From Swaminathania salitolerans (GTDB taxonomy: Bacteria > Pseudomonadota > Alphaproteobacteria > Acetobacterales > Acetobacteraceae): DNA of 64,000 bases. Location: the NCBI RefSeq assembly GCF_025994315.1, contig NZ_BAQE01000004.1; one strand, written 5' to 3'. Both the position numbers and the translations under genes were made by a program. Shown in pieces: positions 33,289-42,525 of this stretch. Under the pieces are notes generated by a model. That model ran no database searches. It saw only the letters and a list, made by a program, of their open reading frames with translations, and was not told where the DNA came from. Positions within the stretch are counted from its first letter, which is position 1. Each line of letters opens with the position of its first letter.

Positions 33289-36014
33289 TGACGGGTTCTT
33301 TGCCAGATTCAGTTTCCACGTCTTGTTCTGCTTCGTCTCCCCCGGAAGATATGCATGAAGAAGCCCTCGCCGCCTCCGCGCGGCTGGCTACGATCCGAGC
33401 CGATACGCTTCAGGCCGAACTGACGATTGCCCGACGCCAGATGCGTCTCATGCGCGGCTCCCTCTCGTGGCGTATTCTGGAGCCCTTGCGCTGGGTGCGG
33501 GCGCTGACACTCAAACGTCTGCCCTGGGGCACACCCTTCGACGAGGCCTGGGACGAAATCTCGGTCTCCATAGAGAGTGAGGGCCTGTCGAAAGCCGCCC
33601 GACGCTTCGTAAGGAGCGCACGAGAGACCAGAAAAATCGCGCGTTATCAGACGATCGCGCACGATCCCCTCTTCGGAGCGACGAAGGCGGTTTCCGCCTT
33701 TTTCCAGAAACCGGTTCCCGCGGCTCGCGGGATGCTGAGGCCGCATTTCCTCATCATTGCGGATGTCGTGGTTCCACAATGCGTGAAATACCGGGTCAAT
33801 CAGAAAGCCGAGTTTCTTCGCAACCTCGGCTGGTCGGTTCAGGTCGTGGACTGGCGCGACACCGGTCTTGCGCTCTCGGAATTGCAGATCGCGACCGAGG
33901 TGGTGTTCTATCGCACCCCTGGCTTCACGCCGGTTCTTTCCCTCATCGCACAGGCAAAGCGGGTCGGCCTTTCACCACGCTGGGAAGTGGACGATCTGAT
34001 ATTCGATCGACGCTCCTGTCAGCTCAACAGCAATCTGGCGACCCTCACCCCTGGCGAGAAACGGGGTTATCTGCGCGGCACGACCCTGTTCCTCAAGGCA
34101 CTCAGGGCCTGCGGACGAGGTATCGCCTCGACGGAGGCACTTGCCGGGCAGATGCGCCGGATGGGGATAAGGGATGTGGCGATCCTCGAAAACGCGCTCG
34201 ATCGCGAGACGATCGCCATCGCTGAACGCGTCGAGCGACTGCCCTCGCCCCCCGACTCCGAATCCATCCTGATCTGTTACGGATCGGGAAGCCGCACGCA
34301 CGATATCGACTTCCGCGAGGCCGAGGCGGGTCTGCTGGCAGCGATGGACGCAGAGCCGCGGCTGGAGCTTCTGATCATCGGTCCACTCGGTCTCTCGAAA
34401 GATTTTGCGCGTTTCGAATCGCGTATCCGCCGCAAGAGGCAGATGTCCTATGAAGCCTATATGGCGCTTCTCGCGACAGCCGATATCGCGCTTGCGCCGC
34501 TCGAGCTCTCGGTGTTCAACGACTGCAAGAGCAATATCAAGTTTCTCGAGGCGGCCGTGCTCGGTGTTCCGAGCGTGTGCTCTCCCACAGCGCCTTATGC
34601 CGGGGTGATCAGGCATGGCGAGAACGGAATGCTGGCCCGTACGCCGGAGGACTGGCGCAACGCCCTGCTCGCTCTCTCGGCCGACAGGACGCGGCGCGAG
34701 GCCATGGGCGAACAGGCGCGCAGCGATGCCTATGCGCTCTACGCGCCGGAGCGGATCCAGGAGCGTCAGGCAGAACCGATCTTCGGATCTCCGCCCGTTT
34801 TCGCATCTGCGGCGCCCCGCGTCGTACACGTCAACGTCTATATGGCGCCCCGCACCTTCGGTGGTGCCACGATCGTCGTCGAAGCGGTCATTCCCGAGCT
34901 CGCACGCTTTGGCTATGAGAGCAGTGTCCTGACGACACGTCCGATTCTCGAGGATGTGCCGGACGGCGCCCTGCGCTATCGCATCCAGGGAACCGATGTG
35001 TTTTCGGTTGTGGCCGGGCGTCATAGCGGCGCGGATAACCTCTCGGTCGCGCGCCAATTACAGCGCTGGATCGGGTCCTGGGGTGCCGATCTCGTCCATT
35101 TTCACGCCATCCAGGAACTCGGTACAGGCATGGCGCGTGCCTGTCAGGACCTCGGCATTCCCTATGTCATCAGTCTGCACGATTGCTGGTGGCTGACCGA
35201 TCAGCTCTTCATTTCCAAGGATGACGGTCGCTACCATCTCGACCGCGACCAGCTCGCCACGAGAGAGGAACGCTCGTCTCATGACATCTATCTCGGCGAT
35301 CGCCGTCGCCTCATGCGTCAGGCGCTGTCCGGTGCGCATGCGATCCTGAGCCCGTCAGAGGAGCACAAGGCGCTTCATGTCCGCAACGGCGTTCCGGCAG
35401 ACCGGATCGCGATCAACAAGAACGGCTTTACCTGGCCCAGCCGACCACGCAGGAAGCGGGATCCGGGCAGCAAGCTCCGTTTCGGCTTCGTCGGTGGGGC
35501 CGTCGACGTCAAGGGTTACAGCCTGATCCGCCAGGCTCTGGAAAAAACCGCGCGGGACGACTGGGAACTGGTCCTGGTGGACAATACGCTCAATCTCGGA
35601 TTCCCGTCGATCGACGTCTCTTCCTGGCTCGTCCGCGGCACCGTGAAAACGATCCCGGCCTATACCCAGGCGGAGCTGGATGATTTCTACGACGGGATCG
35701 ACATCCTTCTTTTTCCCTCCCAATGGCGGGAAAGCTACGGTCTTACCGTGCGTGAAGCCTTGTCGCGCGACGTATGGGTCATCTCGACCGCTCCCGGAGG
35801 ACAGGCAGAGGAAATCGTAGAAGGGGTGAACGGCAGCCTGATCCCGATCATCGACGAGCCCGAGCCCCTGCAACGGGCCATCGAGGCCATGCTGGATCGC
35901 AAGGATATGCTCGAGACCTACACCAACCCCTTCAAGGATCGGCTTCCGCGCTATCAGGATCAGGCAGAGGAACTCGCACGCATATACGATGCAGTTCTGG
36001 GTCGATCCGCCTGA
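33288..36014 (+). CDS. Large two-module glycosyltransferase
   Basis: 908 residues from GTG 33288. After a helical N-terminus comes module one, about residues 150-490. It has NQKAEFLRNLGWSVQVVDWRD and a GT-B C-terminal site (SNIKFLEAAVLGVPSVCSPTAPYAGVI, residues about 410-440). Module two, about 505-905, is a second GT-B (GT4-like) enzyme: NVYMAPRTFGGATIVVEAVIPELARFG, then LLFPSQWRESYGLTVREALSRDVWVISTAPGGQAEEIV. Both modules carry the expected acidic/Gly sites. Sugar and acceptor are unknown. The start is uncertain: ATG 33351 is in frame, but its GGAAG is only 2 bp away. Position next to a Thr/Ser-rich exported protein suggests that as substrate, by inference. Confidence 0.82.
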   Translation: MTGSLPDSVSTSCSASSPPEDMHEEALAASARLATIRADTLQAELTIARRQMRLMRGSLSWRILEPLRWVRALTLKRLPWGTPFDEAWDEISVSIESEGLSKAARRFVRSARETRKIARYQTIAHDPLFGATKAVSAFFQKPVPAARGMLRPHFLIIADVVVPQCVKYRVNQKAEFLRNLGWSVQVVDWRDTGLALSELQIATEVVFYRTPGFTPVLSLIAQAKRVGLSPRWEVDDLIFDRRSCQLNSNLATLTPGEKRGYLRGTTLFLKALRACGRGIASTEALAGQMRRMGIRDVAILENALDRETIAIAERVERLPSPPDSESILICYGSGSRTHDIDFREAEAGLLAAMDAEPRLELLIIGPLGLSKDFARFESRIRRKRQMSYEAYMALLATADIALAPLELSVFNDCKSNIKFLEAAVLGVPSVCSPTAPYAGVIRHGENGMLARTPEDWRNALLALSADRTRREAMGEQARSDAYALYAPERIQERQAEPIFGSPPVFASAAPRVVHVNVYMAPRTFGGATIVVEAVIPELARFGYESSVLTTRPILEDVPDGALRYRIQGTDVFSVVAGRHSGADNLSVARQLQRWIGSWGADLVHFHAIQELGTGMARACQDLGIPYVISLHDCWWLTDQLFISKDDGRYHLDRDQLATREERSSHDIYLGDRRRLMRQALSGAHAILSPSEEHKALHVRNGVPADRIAINKNGFTWPSRPRRKRDPGSKLRFGFVGGAVDVKGYSLIRQALEKTARDDWELVLVDNTLNLGFPSIDVSSWLVRGTVKTIPAYTQAELDDFYDGIDILLFPSQWRESYGLTVREALSRDVWVISTAPGGQAEEIVEGVNGSLIPIIDEPEPLQRAIEAMLDRKDMLETYTNPFKDRLPRYQDQAEELARIYDAVLGRSA

Positions 36015-36033
36015 CGCGCGCTTGACGCGCCCT
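36012..36033. repeat. 11-bp direct repeat on the glycosyltransferase stop
   Basis: TGACGCGCGCT and TGACGCGCCCT are adjacent; the first starts with the stop codon TGA (36012-36014). Confidence 0.7.
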
Positions 36034-36137
36034 GTTCCCCCCGGTCCGGATCGCTCTCCGGAAGCGGCAGTGACGTGTTCTCCTGTCGCGTCGGACCCGG
36101 CGGATCACGCAGATCGATCCTGGACTCCCTCCGCATT

Positions 36138-37064
36138 TCAGGAGCACGGCAGCGTGCTCATCACATCGAGCGCATAACGCAGCTGGGCGCTCGGCCGGGG
36201 CCTTCGTGCCCAGGCTATGCCGTGCTCCATATAGAACGCGTCTCCGGGCGATCCGCCCTCGAGAAAGGGGAGAGTTTCGGGATCGGACACCATAGAGACC
36301 GGGATGAGCGTTGCAGCATCGCAAGCGGCATGGATCTGCCCCAGCAGAGTCGGTACGGCGAGTTCGATCAGACGATCGGGCATCGATAATCTGCGGCGGG
36401 AAAGAACGGCCTCGAACATGTCCCGCATCGCCATGCCTTTTACGGGCAGAAGCCACAGACGATCGACGAAGCGATCCCATCGATCCAGGATCGAGGAAAC
36501 CGGGCTCAGCACCCCATCGACATGGACGAGACAATGCTCGAGGCACAGGCTCCGCGTCTCGAAATCGCCACGCTCATCGACACCGAGCAGATTGATCGCC
36601 ACCAGATCGAGACGCCCGGCACGCAGATCCTCGAGAAGTCGACCACGCATTCCGTATTCTATGCGCAATGTCAGAAAAGGCTGCTCCCGCTTCATCCTTG
36701 CAAGCCAGCTCACGAGCGGTCGTTCCAGCATCGGGGCCTGAAAACCGATCCGCACCGAGCCATGCAAAAGTGCGGCTTCCCGGGCAAAATCCTCACCGAG
36801 AGCGGTCAGTTCGTTATCGATTCTCCGGGCAGCAATCAGAACGCGTTCGAGACCCGGCAGCGGTTCCAGCCGACCCTGAACCCGATCGAACAGACGCTTG
36901 CCGAGAATCCCTTCGATCTCGAGACAGGATTTCGAAACCGCAGCGGGAGAAATACCGAGACGATCGGCCGTCAGACGCATGCTTCTGGTCGCATTCAGCA
37001 TGTCCAGCAGATGCAGATGTCGAAGCTTGAGCCTGCGATGCAGCGAAATATTCCGCCCCGCCAT
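36138..37064 (-). CDS. LysR-type transcriptional regulator
   Basis: 308 residues from ATG 37064, preceded by an excellent AGGAAGG. Winged HTH at residues about 10-70 (LKLRHLHLLDMLNATRSMRLTADRLGISPAAVSKS is its core, with the recognition helix SPAAVSKSCLEIE). The effector domain follows (RLEPLPGLERVLIAARRI onward). It is divergent from the TonB receptor gene with a 151-bp gap, the usual LysR arrangement, so it probably controls the receptor-MHS-amidohydrolase genes. Effector unknown. Confidence 0.88.
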   Translation of the reverse strand: MAGRNISLHRRLKLRHLHLLDMLNATRSMRLTADRLGISPAAVSKSCLEIEGILGKRLFDRVQGRLEPLPGLERVLIAARRIDNELTALGEDFAREAALLHGSVRIGFQAPMLERPLVSWLARMKREQPFLTLRIEYGMRGRLLEDLRAGRLDLVAINLLGVDERGDFETRSLCLEHCLVHVDGVLSPVSSILDRWDRFVDRLWLLPVKGMAMRDMFEAVLSRRRLSMPDRLIELAVPTLLGQIHAACDAATLIPVSMVSDPETLPFLEGGSPGDAFYMEHGIAWARRPRPSAQLRYALDVMSTLPCS

Positions 37065-37215
37065 ATCCGCCTTCCTCTCATTCAACCCGGCGGTTGTCGC
37101 ACAGCAACCGCATTTCGCTTCTATATCGTAACGTTCCTGGAATTAAATCAACAGATCGCTCCGATCCCCTCCGATCGGAGCGCTCAGGAAAAACAGGACA
37201 ACGCCAGGAGCTGGG

Positions 37216-39573
37216 ATGAGAAACGTGGCAGCAAAGAGATCGTCCCTTTCAAAGCGAAAGGCGCTCATCGCCCTTCTCGTCTCGACGACCGCTCTTCCCA
37301 CCCTCGAGCCGGTCCGCCCGGCATATGCTGCATCTCCCGACGCCTCGCAGGTTTCATCGATGCGCAGGCGAAACGAATTTGTAACTGCCAGCAACCGACA
37401 TGCCACGAAACCGGGGGCGCATTCCGCATCCAGCCGATCCGAGACGCTCACTGTCACGGTCGGGCGTCATCATTTCCGGTTCAACGCCGCACAACATGAA
37501 GCAGATGCGGCAACCCATGTCACCGGCGAGACACTAATCCGTCAGGGCGTGGTCTCGGTGCTGGATCTGCCACGTATTGCGCCCAACATGACTGTGCAGA
37601 GCGTCAACGGAACGGGGACCACCAATTACTTTCTGCGCGGTGTCGGGCTCAACGATTATACCCAGAACAACATGTCGTCCGTCCTGGTCTATTACGACGA
37701 CGTGGCCTTTCCTCTCGCCCGTATGGCATCGGGGCTGATGTTCGACGTGGCCAGCGCGAGCGTCGATCCGGGACCGGTCGGGTTCGAACACGGCCAGACG
37801 GATACAGGCGGCGAGGTGAGTTTTCGCACCGCCGATCCAACAGCGCACTGGCAGACGGGCGTCACGCAGGACATCGCAAGCCGTGCACGCAGCCGTACCA
37901 ACATGTTCGTCTCCGGTCCCCTGCTCGGCGAGACCCTGGCTTTTCGTCTCGCCGCGCAAACGATGCATGGCGGGGGATGGCAGTACAACCCGGCAAATGG
38001 CGACCATCTGGGCGATGCCGATCTCTGGGCGCTTCGCGCGAAACTGAGATGGAGACCGGCTGAGAAAACCGAATTCATGCTCACCGGACATTGGGTACAG
38101 GACGACTCCCAGGCGATCGGCGTCAAGCCCGTCATCAACTTCCTGCCATCCCGTCCTTATCCCGATCTCGGCTATCAGCAGGCCGCCTGGGACTATCGAC
38201 AGGCATTCTCGAAGCTGATCGGCCGTTCACCGGGTCTCAAACCGGGCGCCCATGACACATATTGGGGGGCGGACCTCAAGGGATCGCACGATTTTTCCTT
38301 CGCGACCTTGCGCAGTATCAGCGCTTTCGAAACCGAACGCGTGGGCGAATATACCGATCAGGACGGGACGGCCTGGGCCACCGGAAATAATTACCGCAAC
38401 ATCGTGGCCAACAATTTCTCGCAAGAGCTGCGTCTCGAATCTCGCAAGAAAACGCATCTGCAATGGACGCTCGGAGCGTATTACAACCGGGTCCGCATGA
38501 CGCAACAATCCTATTTCGATTTCACCGATTACGTCCCGACCCGGGGCTATATGCAGGAGACGTCCTTCGGTCAGAATCAACAGACCTTCTCGCAATTCGT
38601 CCATATGCGCTATCGCCTGCCGTTTCATCTTCGTCTGCTCGGCGGTCTGAGCCACGAGGCCGATGACCGGCAACTCCTCGATCTGCGTACGGTCCAGTTC
38701 GGTCGCCGCGCCCTCCGGTTCCGGTCGACGGGTGCCAATATGAACCAGTTCTCCGGAACGCTCGGCCTCCAGTGGCAGCCGGTCGATCGGTTCATGGGTT
38801 ATTTCAAGGTCAGTCGGGGCGTGAAACCGGGCGGCATGACAGCCAACAATACGGTCGTGCAAGGTCAGCTCGATCCGTTCAAGCCCGAGACCGTGCTTGC
38901 CTACGAAACGGGTTTCAAGGCCGATATCGTACCAGGCAGAGCCAGACTGAACGCGGCGGCCTTCTACTACGATTATCACGATCAGCAATATATCGGCACC
39001 TATGTCGTGCCGGGATACGGGCCGCTCGGGCGCTATCAGAATATTCCCAAATCGGAATTATGGGGCGTGGAATTCAGCACCGAGATCACACCCCTGCGCC
39101 ATGTCTATCTGACGCAAAATCTCGGCTATCTGCGCAGCAAATTTCTCGACTTCCAGGCGGTGAACGTCTCCGCCGTCAATGCAAACTATACGCGAACAGG
39201 CATCTGGGCGCCAATCTATACCGATTATGCCGGAACCGGCGGCATGAACCCCAAACTGACCCTGAACGGCTCTGGCAGCTATCGTCATCGTATCGTGAAG
39301 AATTACGAAGCCGAAGCCGGACTGGACTGGAACTTCAGATCGGCCCAGCCCATGACCCCCGGGGGTACGGGCGACTACCAGCTTCCGGCATATTTCCTTC
39401 TTGGCGCCCATATAACGATGCATCCGCTGAGAGGCCCATGGACAGCGACGGTTTACGCGTCGAATATTCTCGACAGACAGTATTTCACAACCAGCTCGCA
39501 ATCCACGACGACCTATTTCCGGATTCCCGGCCCGCCCCGCTTCATAGGCGGGCGTGTCGGCCTGACCTACTGA
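37216..39573 (+). CDS. TonB-dependent outer-membrane receptor
   Basis: 785 residues from ATG 37216 with CAGGAG upstream. Signal peptide to about residue 39, then a linker with a TonB-box candidate ETLTVTV (76-82). The plug (about 90-220) has VLDLPRIAPNMTVQSVNGTG and YFLRGVGLNDYTQNN. The 22-strand barrel ends in FIGGRVGLTY, an aromatic final residue. The plug segment usually written as VEVLRGPQG...GRNTTGGAI is here VDPGPVGFEHGQTDTGGEVSF, so the RGP loop is altered. It would import a large or scarce ligand with energy from TonB. Ligand unknown; downstream symporter and amidohydrolase suggest an organic conjugate rather than iron. Confidence 0.9.
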   Translation: MRNVAAKRSSLSKRKALIALLVSTTALPTLEPVRPAYAASPDASQVSSMRRRNEFVTASNRHATKPGAHSASSRSETLTVTVGRHHFRFNAAQHEADAATHVTGETLIRQGVVSVLDLPRIAPNMTVQSVNGTGTTNYFLRGVGLNDYTQNNMSSVLVYYDDVAFPLARMASGLMFDVASASVDPGPVGFEHGQTDTGGEVSFRTADPTAHWQTGVTQDIASRARSRTNMFVSGPLLGETLAFRLAAQTMHGGGWQYNPANGDHLGDADLWALRAKLRWRPAEKTEFMLTGHWVQDDSQAIGVKPVINFLPSRPYPDLGYQQAAWDYRQAFSKLIGRSPGLKPGAHDTYWGADLKGSHDFSFATLRSISAFETERVGEYTDQDGTAWATGNNYRNIVANNFSQELRLESRKKTHLQWTLGAYYNRVRMTQQSYFDFTDYVPTRGYMQETSFGQNQQTFSQFVHMRYRLPFHLRLLGGLSHEADDRQLLDLRTVQFGRRALRFRSTGANMNQFSGTLGLQWQPVDRFMGYFKVSRGVKPGGMTANNTVVQGQLDPFKPETVLAYETGFKADIVPGRARLNAAAFYYDYHDQQYIGTYVVPGYGPLGRYQNIPKSELWGVEFSTEITPLRHVYLTQNLGYLRSKFLDFQAVNVSAVNANYTRTGIWAPIYTDYAGTGGMNPKLTLNGSGSYRHRIVKNYEAEAGLDWNFRSAQPMTPGGTGDYQLPAYFLLGAHITMHPLRGPWTATVYASNILDRQYFTTSSQSTTTYFRIPGPPRFIGGRVGLTY

Positions 39574-39605
39574 CCCCTCTCTTGCCCGCGAAGGAATGAC
39601 GCATC

Positions 39606-40922
39606 ATGACCGGAACGGATACGGATCGAAAAAGAAGACGGGTCATTCTGGCCGCCTGTATCGGAAACTTCCTCGAATTCTACAATTTCATGGCTTATGC
39701 GTTCTTCGCCCCGATGATCGCGAAGGCGTTTTTTCCGGACAGCGTCGGTCTCGCAGGGTTGTTCGATGCACTCATCACCTTCGGGGCCGGTTTCGTCCTC
39801 CGGCCGCTCGGCGCATTCTGCGTGGGGCTCTATGCACGGCGCTTCGGTCATCAGGCGGCGCTGATCCTGACCTTCGCGATCATGGCCGCCGGGTCGCTCC
39901 TTCTCGCGGTCACACCGCCCACCCGGATCATGGGCGTTGGTGCCGCAGCACTGATCGTTCTCGCGCGGATGCTGCAAGGATTTTCCGATGGGGGAGAGGT
40001 CGGTCCGGCGACTGCCCTGCTCTACGATTCGGCACCGCCCGGGAAAGGCGGTATCGTCAGTGTCATGCAATATGTGACGCAGCTTCTCGGCATGGGCGTT
40101 GCCGTCATTTTCGGGCTGATCCTGTCTCTCATCCTCTCACCGGAGGCCCTCTACAGCTGGGGCTGGCGCCTTCCCTTCGTCGGCGGAATCGCCATCCTTC
40201 CCTTCGGCTTCTGGCTGCGCAGGGGGCTGGCCTCACATGCCCATCATGCTGCGCCACCGCCATTCTCCGTCACGCTCGGCCTTCTCTTCGTGCCCAGAAC
40301 CCTCCTGATCTTCCTGCTCATCGTCTTCGGAACCATCACCAACTATCTGCGTGCGTTCGGGGTCAGCTACGCGGTCACCGTCCTGCACCTGCCGCCCGAC
40401 ATCGCCATGTCGGCCATGGCAGTCGGTCTGCTCTGCGGTATCGTCGCTGTCGCTGCCGGAATGCGTATCGCCAGCCGTCATCCCGATCCGGTCCGTTTCG
40501 TCATCTGGATTTCCATCATCGGAACGCCTCTTAGTGTCGCATATTACGCCCTTTCGCTGATGTATCCGGGTCTGTGGACCCAGATCGGGCTCAACGCGAC
40601 CATCTTCCTCTCTTCCGGCCTGCTGATCGCTCCGGTCTGGCGCCTTCTTTTCGACGCCATTCCCGACCATAGCCGGGCCTTCGTCTTCGGCCTCGTCTAT
40701 GCCGTCGCAGTCTCGGTTTTCGGAGGTCTCACCCAACCCGTGACAGTATTGCTGATCGCACGGTTCCATGATCCGATGGTCCCGGCCTGGATGATCGGCG
40801 GGCTGACGCCGCTCACCCTGTTCACCTATCTGGCCTTGCGGCGCCTCGTGGCTCCCGCCGCAGACCGATATCCCGTCCCCCATCCCGCGACCGCCCATCC
40901 CGCAACCGACCACACTGCGTGA
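39606..40922 (+). CDS. MHS-family (MFS) organic-acid/H+ symporter
   Basis: 438 residues, about twelve membrane helices. Motifs of the metabolite:H+ symporter branch: CIGNFLEFYNFMAYAFFAPMIAKAFFP at the N-terminus, GLYARRFGHQAAL in loop 2-3, ARMLQGFSDGGEVGPATALLYD in helix 4. Relatives carry citrate, alpha-ketoglutarate, shikimate or proline betaine. It follows the receptor gene by 32 bp with GAAGGAA as SD, so belongs to the same operon. The His/Pro/Thr-rich tail is unusual. Confidence 0.9.
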   Translation: MTGTDTDRKRRRVILAACIGNFLEFYNFMAYAFFAPMIAKAFFPDSVGLAGLFDALITFGAGFVLRPLGAFCVGLYARRFGHQAALILTFAIMAAGSLLLAVTPPTRIMGVGAAALIVLARMLQGFSDGGEVGPATALLYDSAPPGKGGIVSVMQYVTQLLGMGVAVIFGLILSLILSPEALYSWGWRLPFVGGIAILPFGFWLRRGLASHAHHAAPPPFSVTLGLLFVPRTLLIFLLIVFGTITNYLRAFGVSYAVTVLHLPPDIAMSAMAVGLLCGIVAVAAGMRIASRHPDPVRFVIWISIIGTPLSVAYYALSLMYPGLWTQIGLNATIFLSSGLLIAPVWRLLFDAIPDHSRAFVFGLVYAVAVSVFGGLTQPVTVLLIARFHDPMVPAWMIGGLTPLTLFTYLALRRLVAPAADRYPVPHPATAHPATDHTA

Positions 40923-40952
40923 ATGTCTCCCGCCTGGAAGGAAACCCTGCCG

Positions 40953-42359
40953 ATGAAGAATTCCGATGCCATTCTCTCCTTCGTCGATGATCGCGCCGAG
41001 AGTCTGATCGCCCTCAGCGACGCGGTCTGGGAGGTGCCGGAAACCAATTTCGAGGAAATCCGTTCCTGCGCCCTGCACACGGACAAACTCGTCGAGGAAG
41101 GCTTCCGCGTCACCCGCAATGTCGCGGACATCCCCACTGCCGTGATGGGAGAAGCCGGGGAAGGCGGTCCTGTCATCGCCTTCCTCGGCGAATACGACGC
41201 ATTGCCCGATCTGACCAACGCAGCGGGTGCGACGGAACACACGCCCCTCCCCGGCAATGGCAATGGCCATGCCTGCGGCCATAATCTTCTGGGCTCTGCG
41301 GCCCTTCTGGCTGCCACCGCCCTCAAGAATTTCCTTGCCGCCCACAAGCTTCCGGGGCGTATCCGCTATTACGGCTGTCCCGCCGAGGAAGGCGGTGCGG
41401 GCAAGGCCTTCATGGTGCGCGAGGGAGTCTTCAGGGACGTGGACGCGGCAATTTCCTGGCATCCTCTCTATTTCACCGGGGTTTTCCCTCCCGCCTCGCT
41501 CGCGAATATACGCCTCGATTTCACCTTTCACGGCAAGGCCGCCCATGCCGCCGCCGCTCCCTTCCTCGGACGGTCCGCGCTCGATGCGACGGAACTGATG
41601 AATATCGGCGTCAATTATCTGCGCGAACATATGCTGCCCAGTTCCCGGATCCATTATGCCTATCTCGACGCGGGCGGCACAGCACCGAACGTCGTCCAGG
41701 CCCGGACGACCATCCGCTATGTCGTGCGCACGCTCGACCTGTCGGAGCTCCCGCCATTGCTGGGACGCGTGCGCAGGATTGCCGAAGGCGCCGCCCTCAT
41801 GACGGAGACACGGGTGGAGGAGCGCGTGATCAGTGCCATGGCCAATCTTCTGCCCTGCCCGCCTCTCGAACGCCTCATGCAGGCGAATCTCGAGCGTCTT
41901 GGCCCTCCACCATTCGACGAGGACGATCGGCAGTTCGCGCGGGCAATGCAGGAGACCTTCCCGAAAACCGATATCGCTTCGGCTTTCCGCATGGTCGGGC
42001 AGGACGTAGCCCTCGACAGGCCCCTGGCGGATTTCGTTCTTCCGGCATCGGGAACACACGCCTCTCTCGGATCGACCGATGTGGGGGATGTCAGCTGGAC
42101 GGTCCCAACGGTCCAGGCGCTCGGCGCGACCTGCGCCATCGGCACCCAGTTGCACTCCTGGCAGATGACGGCGCAGGGGAAATCGTCGATCGCCCATAAG
42201 GGCATGGTCCATGTCGCCAAGATCATGGCGATGACCGGGCTGGATCTGATCCTCCAGCCGGATCTGCTCGCAGAGGCGAAGGCAGACCATGCCGCCCGGC
42301 TTTCGGCCCAGCCCTATGAAACCATGATCCCGGCAGATACGCGTCCCTCGAAGGACTGA
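40953..42359 (+). CDS. M20-family amidohydrolase, AbgB-like
   Basis: 468 residues from ATG 40953, chosen for GGAAGGAAA 9 bp upstream; the earlier ATG 40923 sits right on the previous stop. Metal-binding motifs: LGEYDALPDL, then GNGHACGHNLLG and CPAEEGGAGKAFM, the M20D pattern. Relatives are aminobenzoyl-glutamate hydrolase subunit B and aminoacyl-conjugate hydrolases. No AbgA-like partner is present. It cleaves an amide bond of an unknown imported conjugate. Same operon as receptor and symporter. Confidence 0.9.
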   Translation: MKNSDAILSFVDDRAESLIALSDAVWEVPETNFEEIRSCALHTDKLVEEGFRVTRNVADIPTAVMGEAGEGGPVIAFLGEYDALPDLTNAAGATEHTPLPGNGNGHACGHNLLGSAALLAATALKNFLAAHKLPGRIRYYGCPAEEGGAGKAFMVREGVFRDVDAAISWHPLYFTGVFPPASLANIRLDFTFHGKAAHAAAAPFLGRSALDATELMNIGVNYLREHMLPSSRIHYAYLDAGGTAPNVVQARTTIRYVVRTLDLSELPPLLGRVRRIAEGAALMTETRVEERVISAMANLLPCPPLERLMQANLERLGPPPFDEDDRQFARAMQETFPKTDIASAFRMVGQDVALDRPLADFVLPASGTHASLGSTDVGDVSWTVPTVQALGATCAIGTQLHSWQMTAQGKSSIAHKGMVHVAKIMAMTGLDLILQPDLLAEAKADHAARLSAQPYETMIPADTRPSKD

Positions 42360-42406
42360 GTGCGTTTCCGACCCCATGCCCGTCCCGGTTACCGACCCTC
42401 GGGGGC

Positions 42407-42525
42407 TACCTGGCCGTGGGAGTTACCGGGTCGTGGGAGTCACCGGGCCGTGGGGGTTATCGGGCCGCGGGAATTACCGGGTGAGCGGGGTCACAGCGAC
42501 ACCGGGGTTACGGTGACCCCGGAAT
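42407..42525. repeat. 17-bp tandem array (about seven units) between convergent genes
   Basis: Units TACCTGGCCGTGGGAGT, TACCGGGTCGTGGGAGT, CACCGGGCCGTGGGGGT, TATCGGGCCGCGGGAAT, TACCGGGTGAGCGGGGT, then two weaker ones (42492-42525). It starts 48 bp after one stop codon and reaches the stop codon of the convergent epimerase. Confidence 0.9.

Noticed and set aside
36142..36159. Terminator at the end of the LysR gene (GAGCAC...GTGCTC palindrome)
   Set aside because: The palindrome lies inside the last codons and has no following T-run; it may be a chance palindrome.
40233..42377. 714-codon frame on the minus strand opposite the symporter and amidohydrolase
   Set aside because: It crosses two real genes, has no motif and shows shadow composition.
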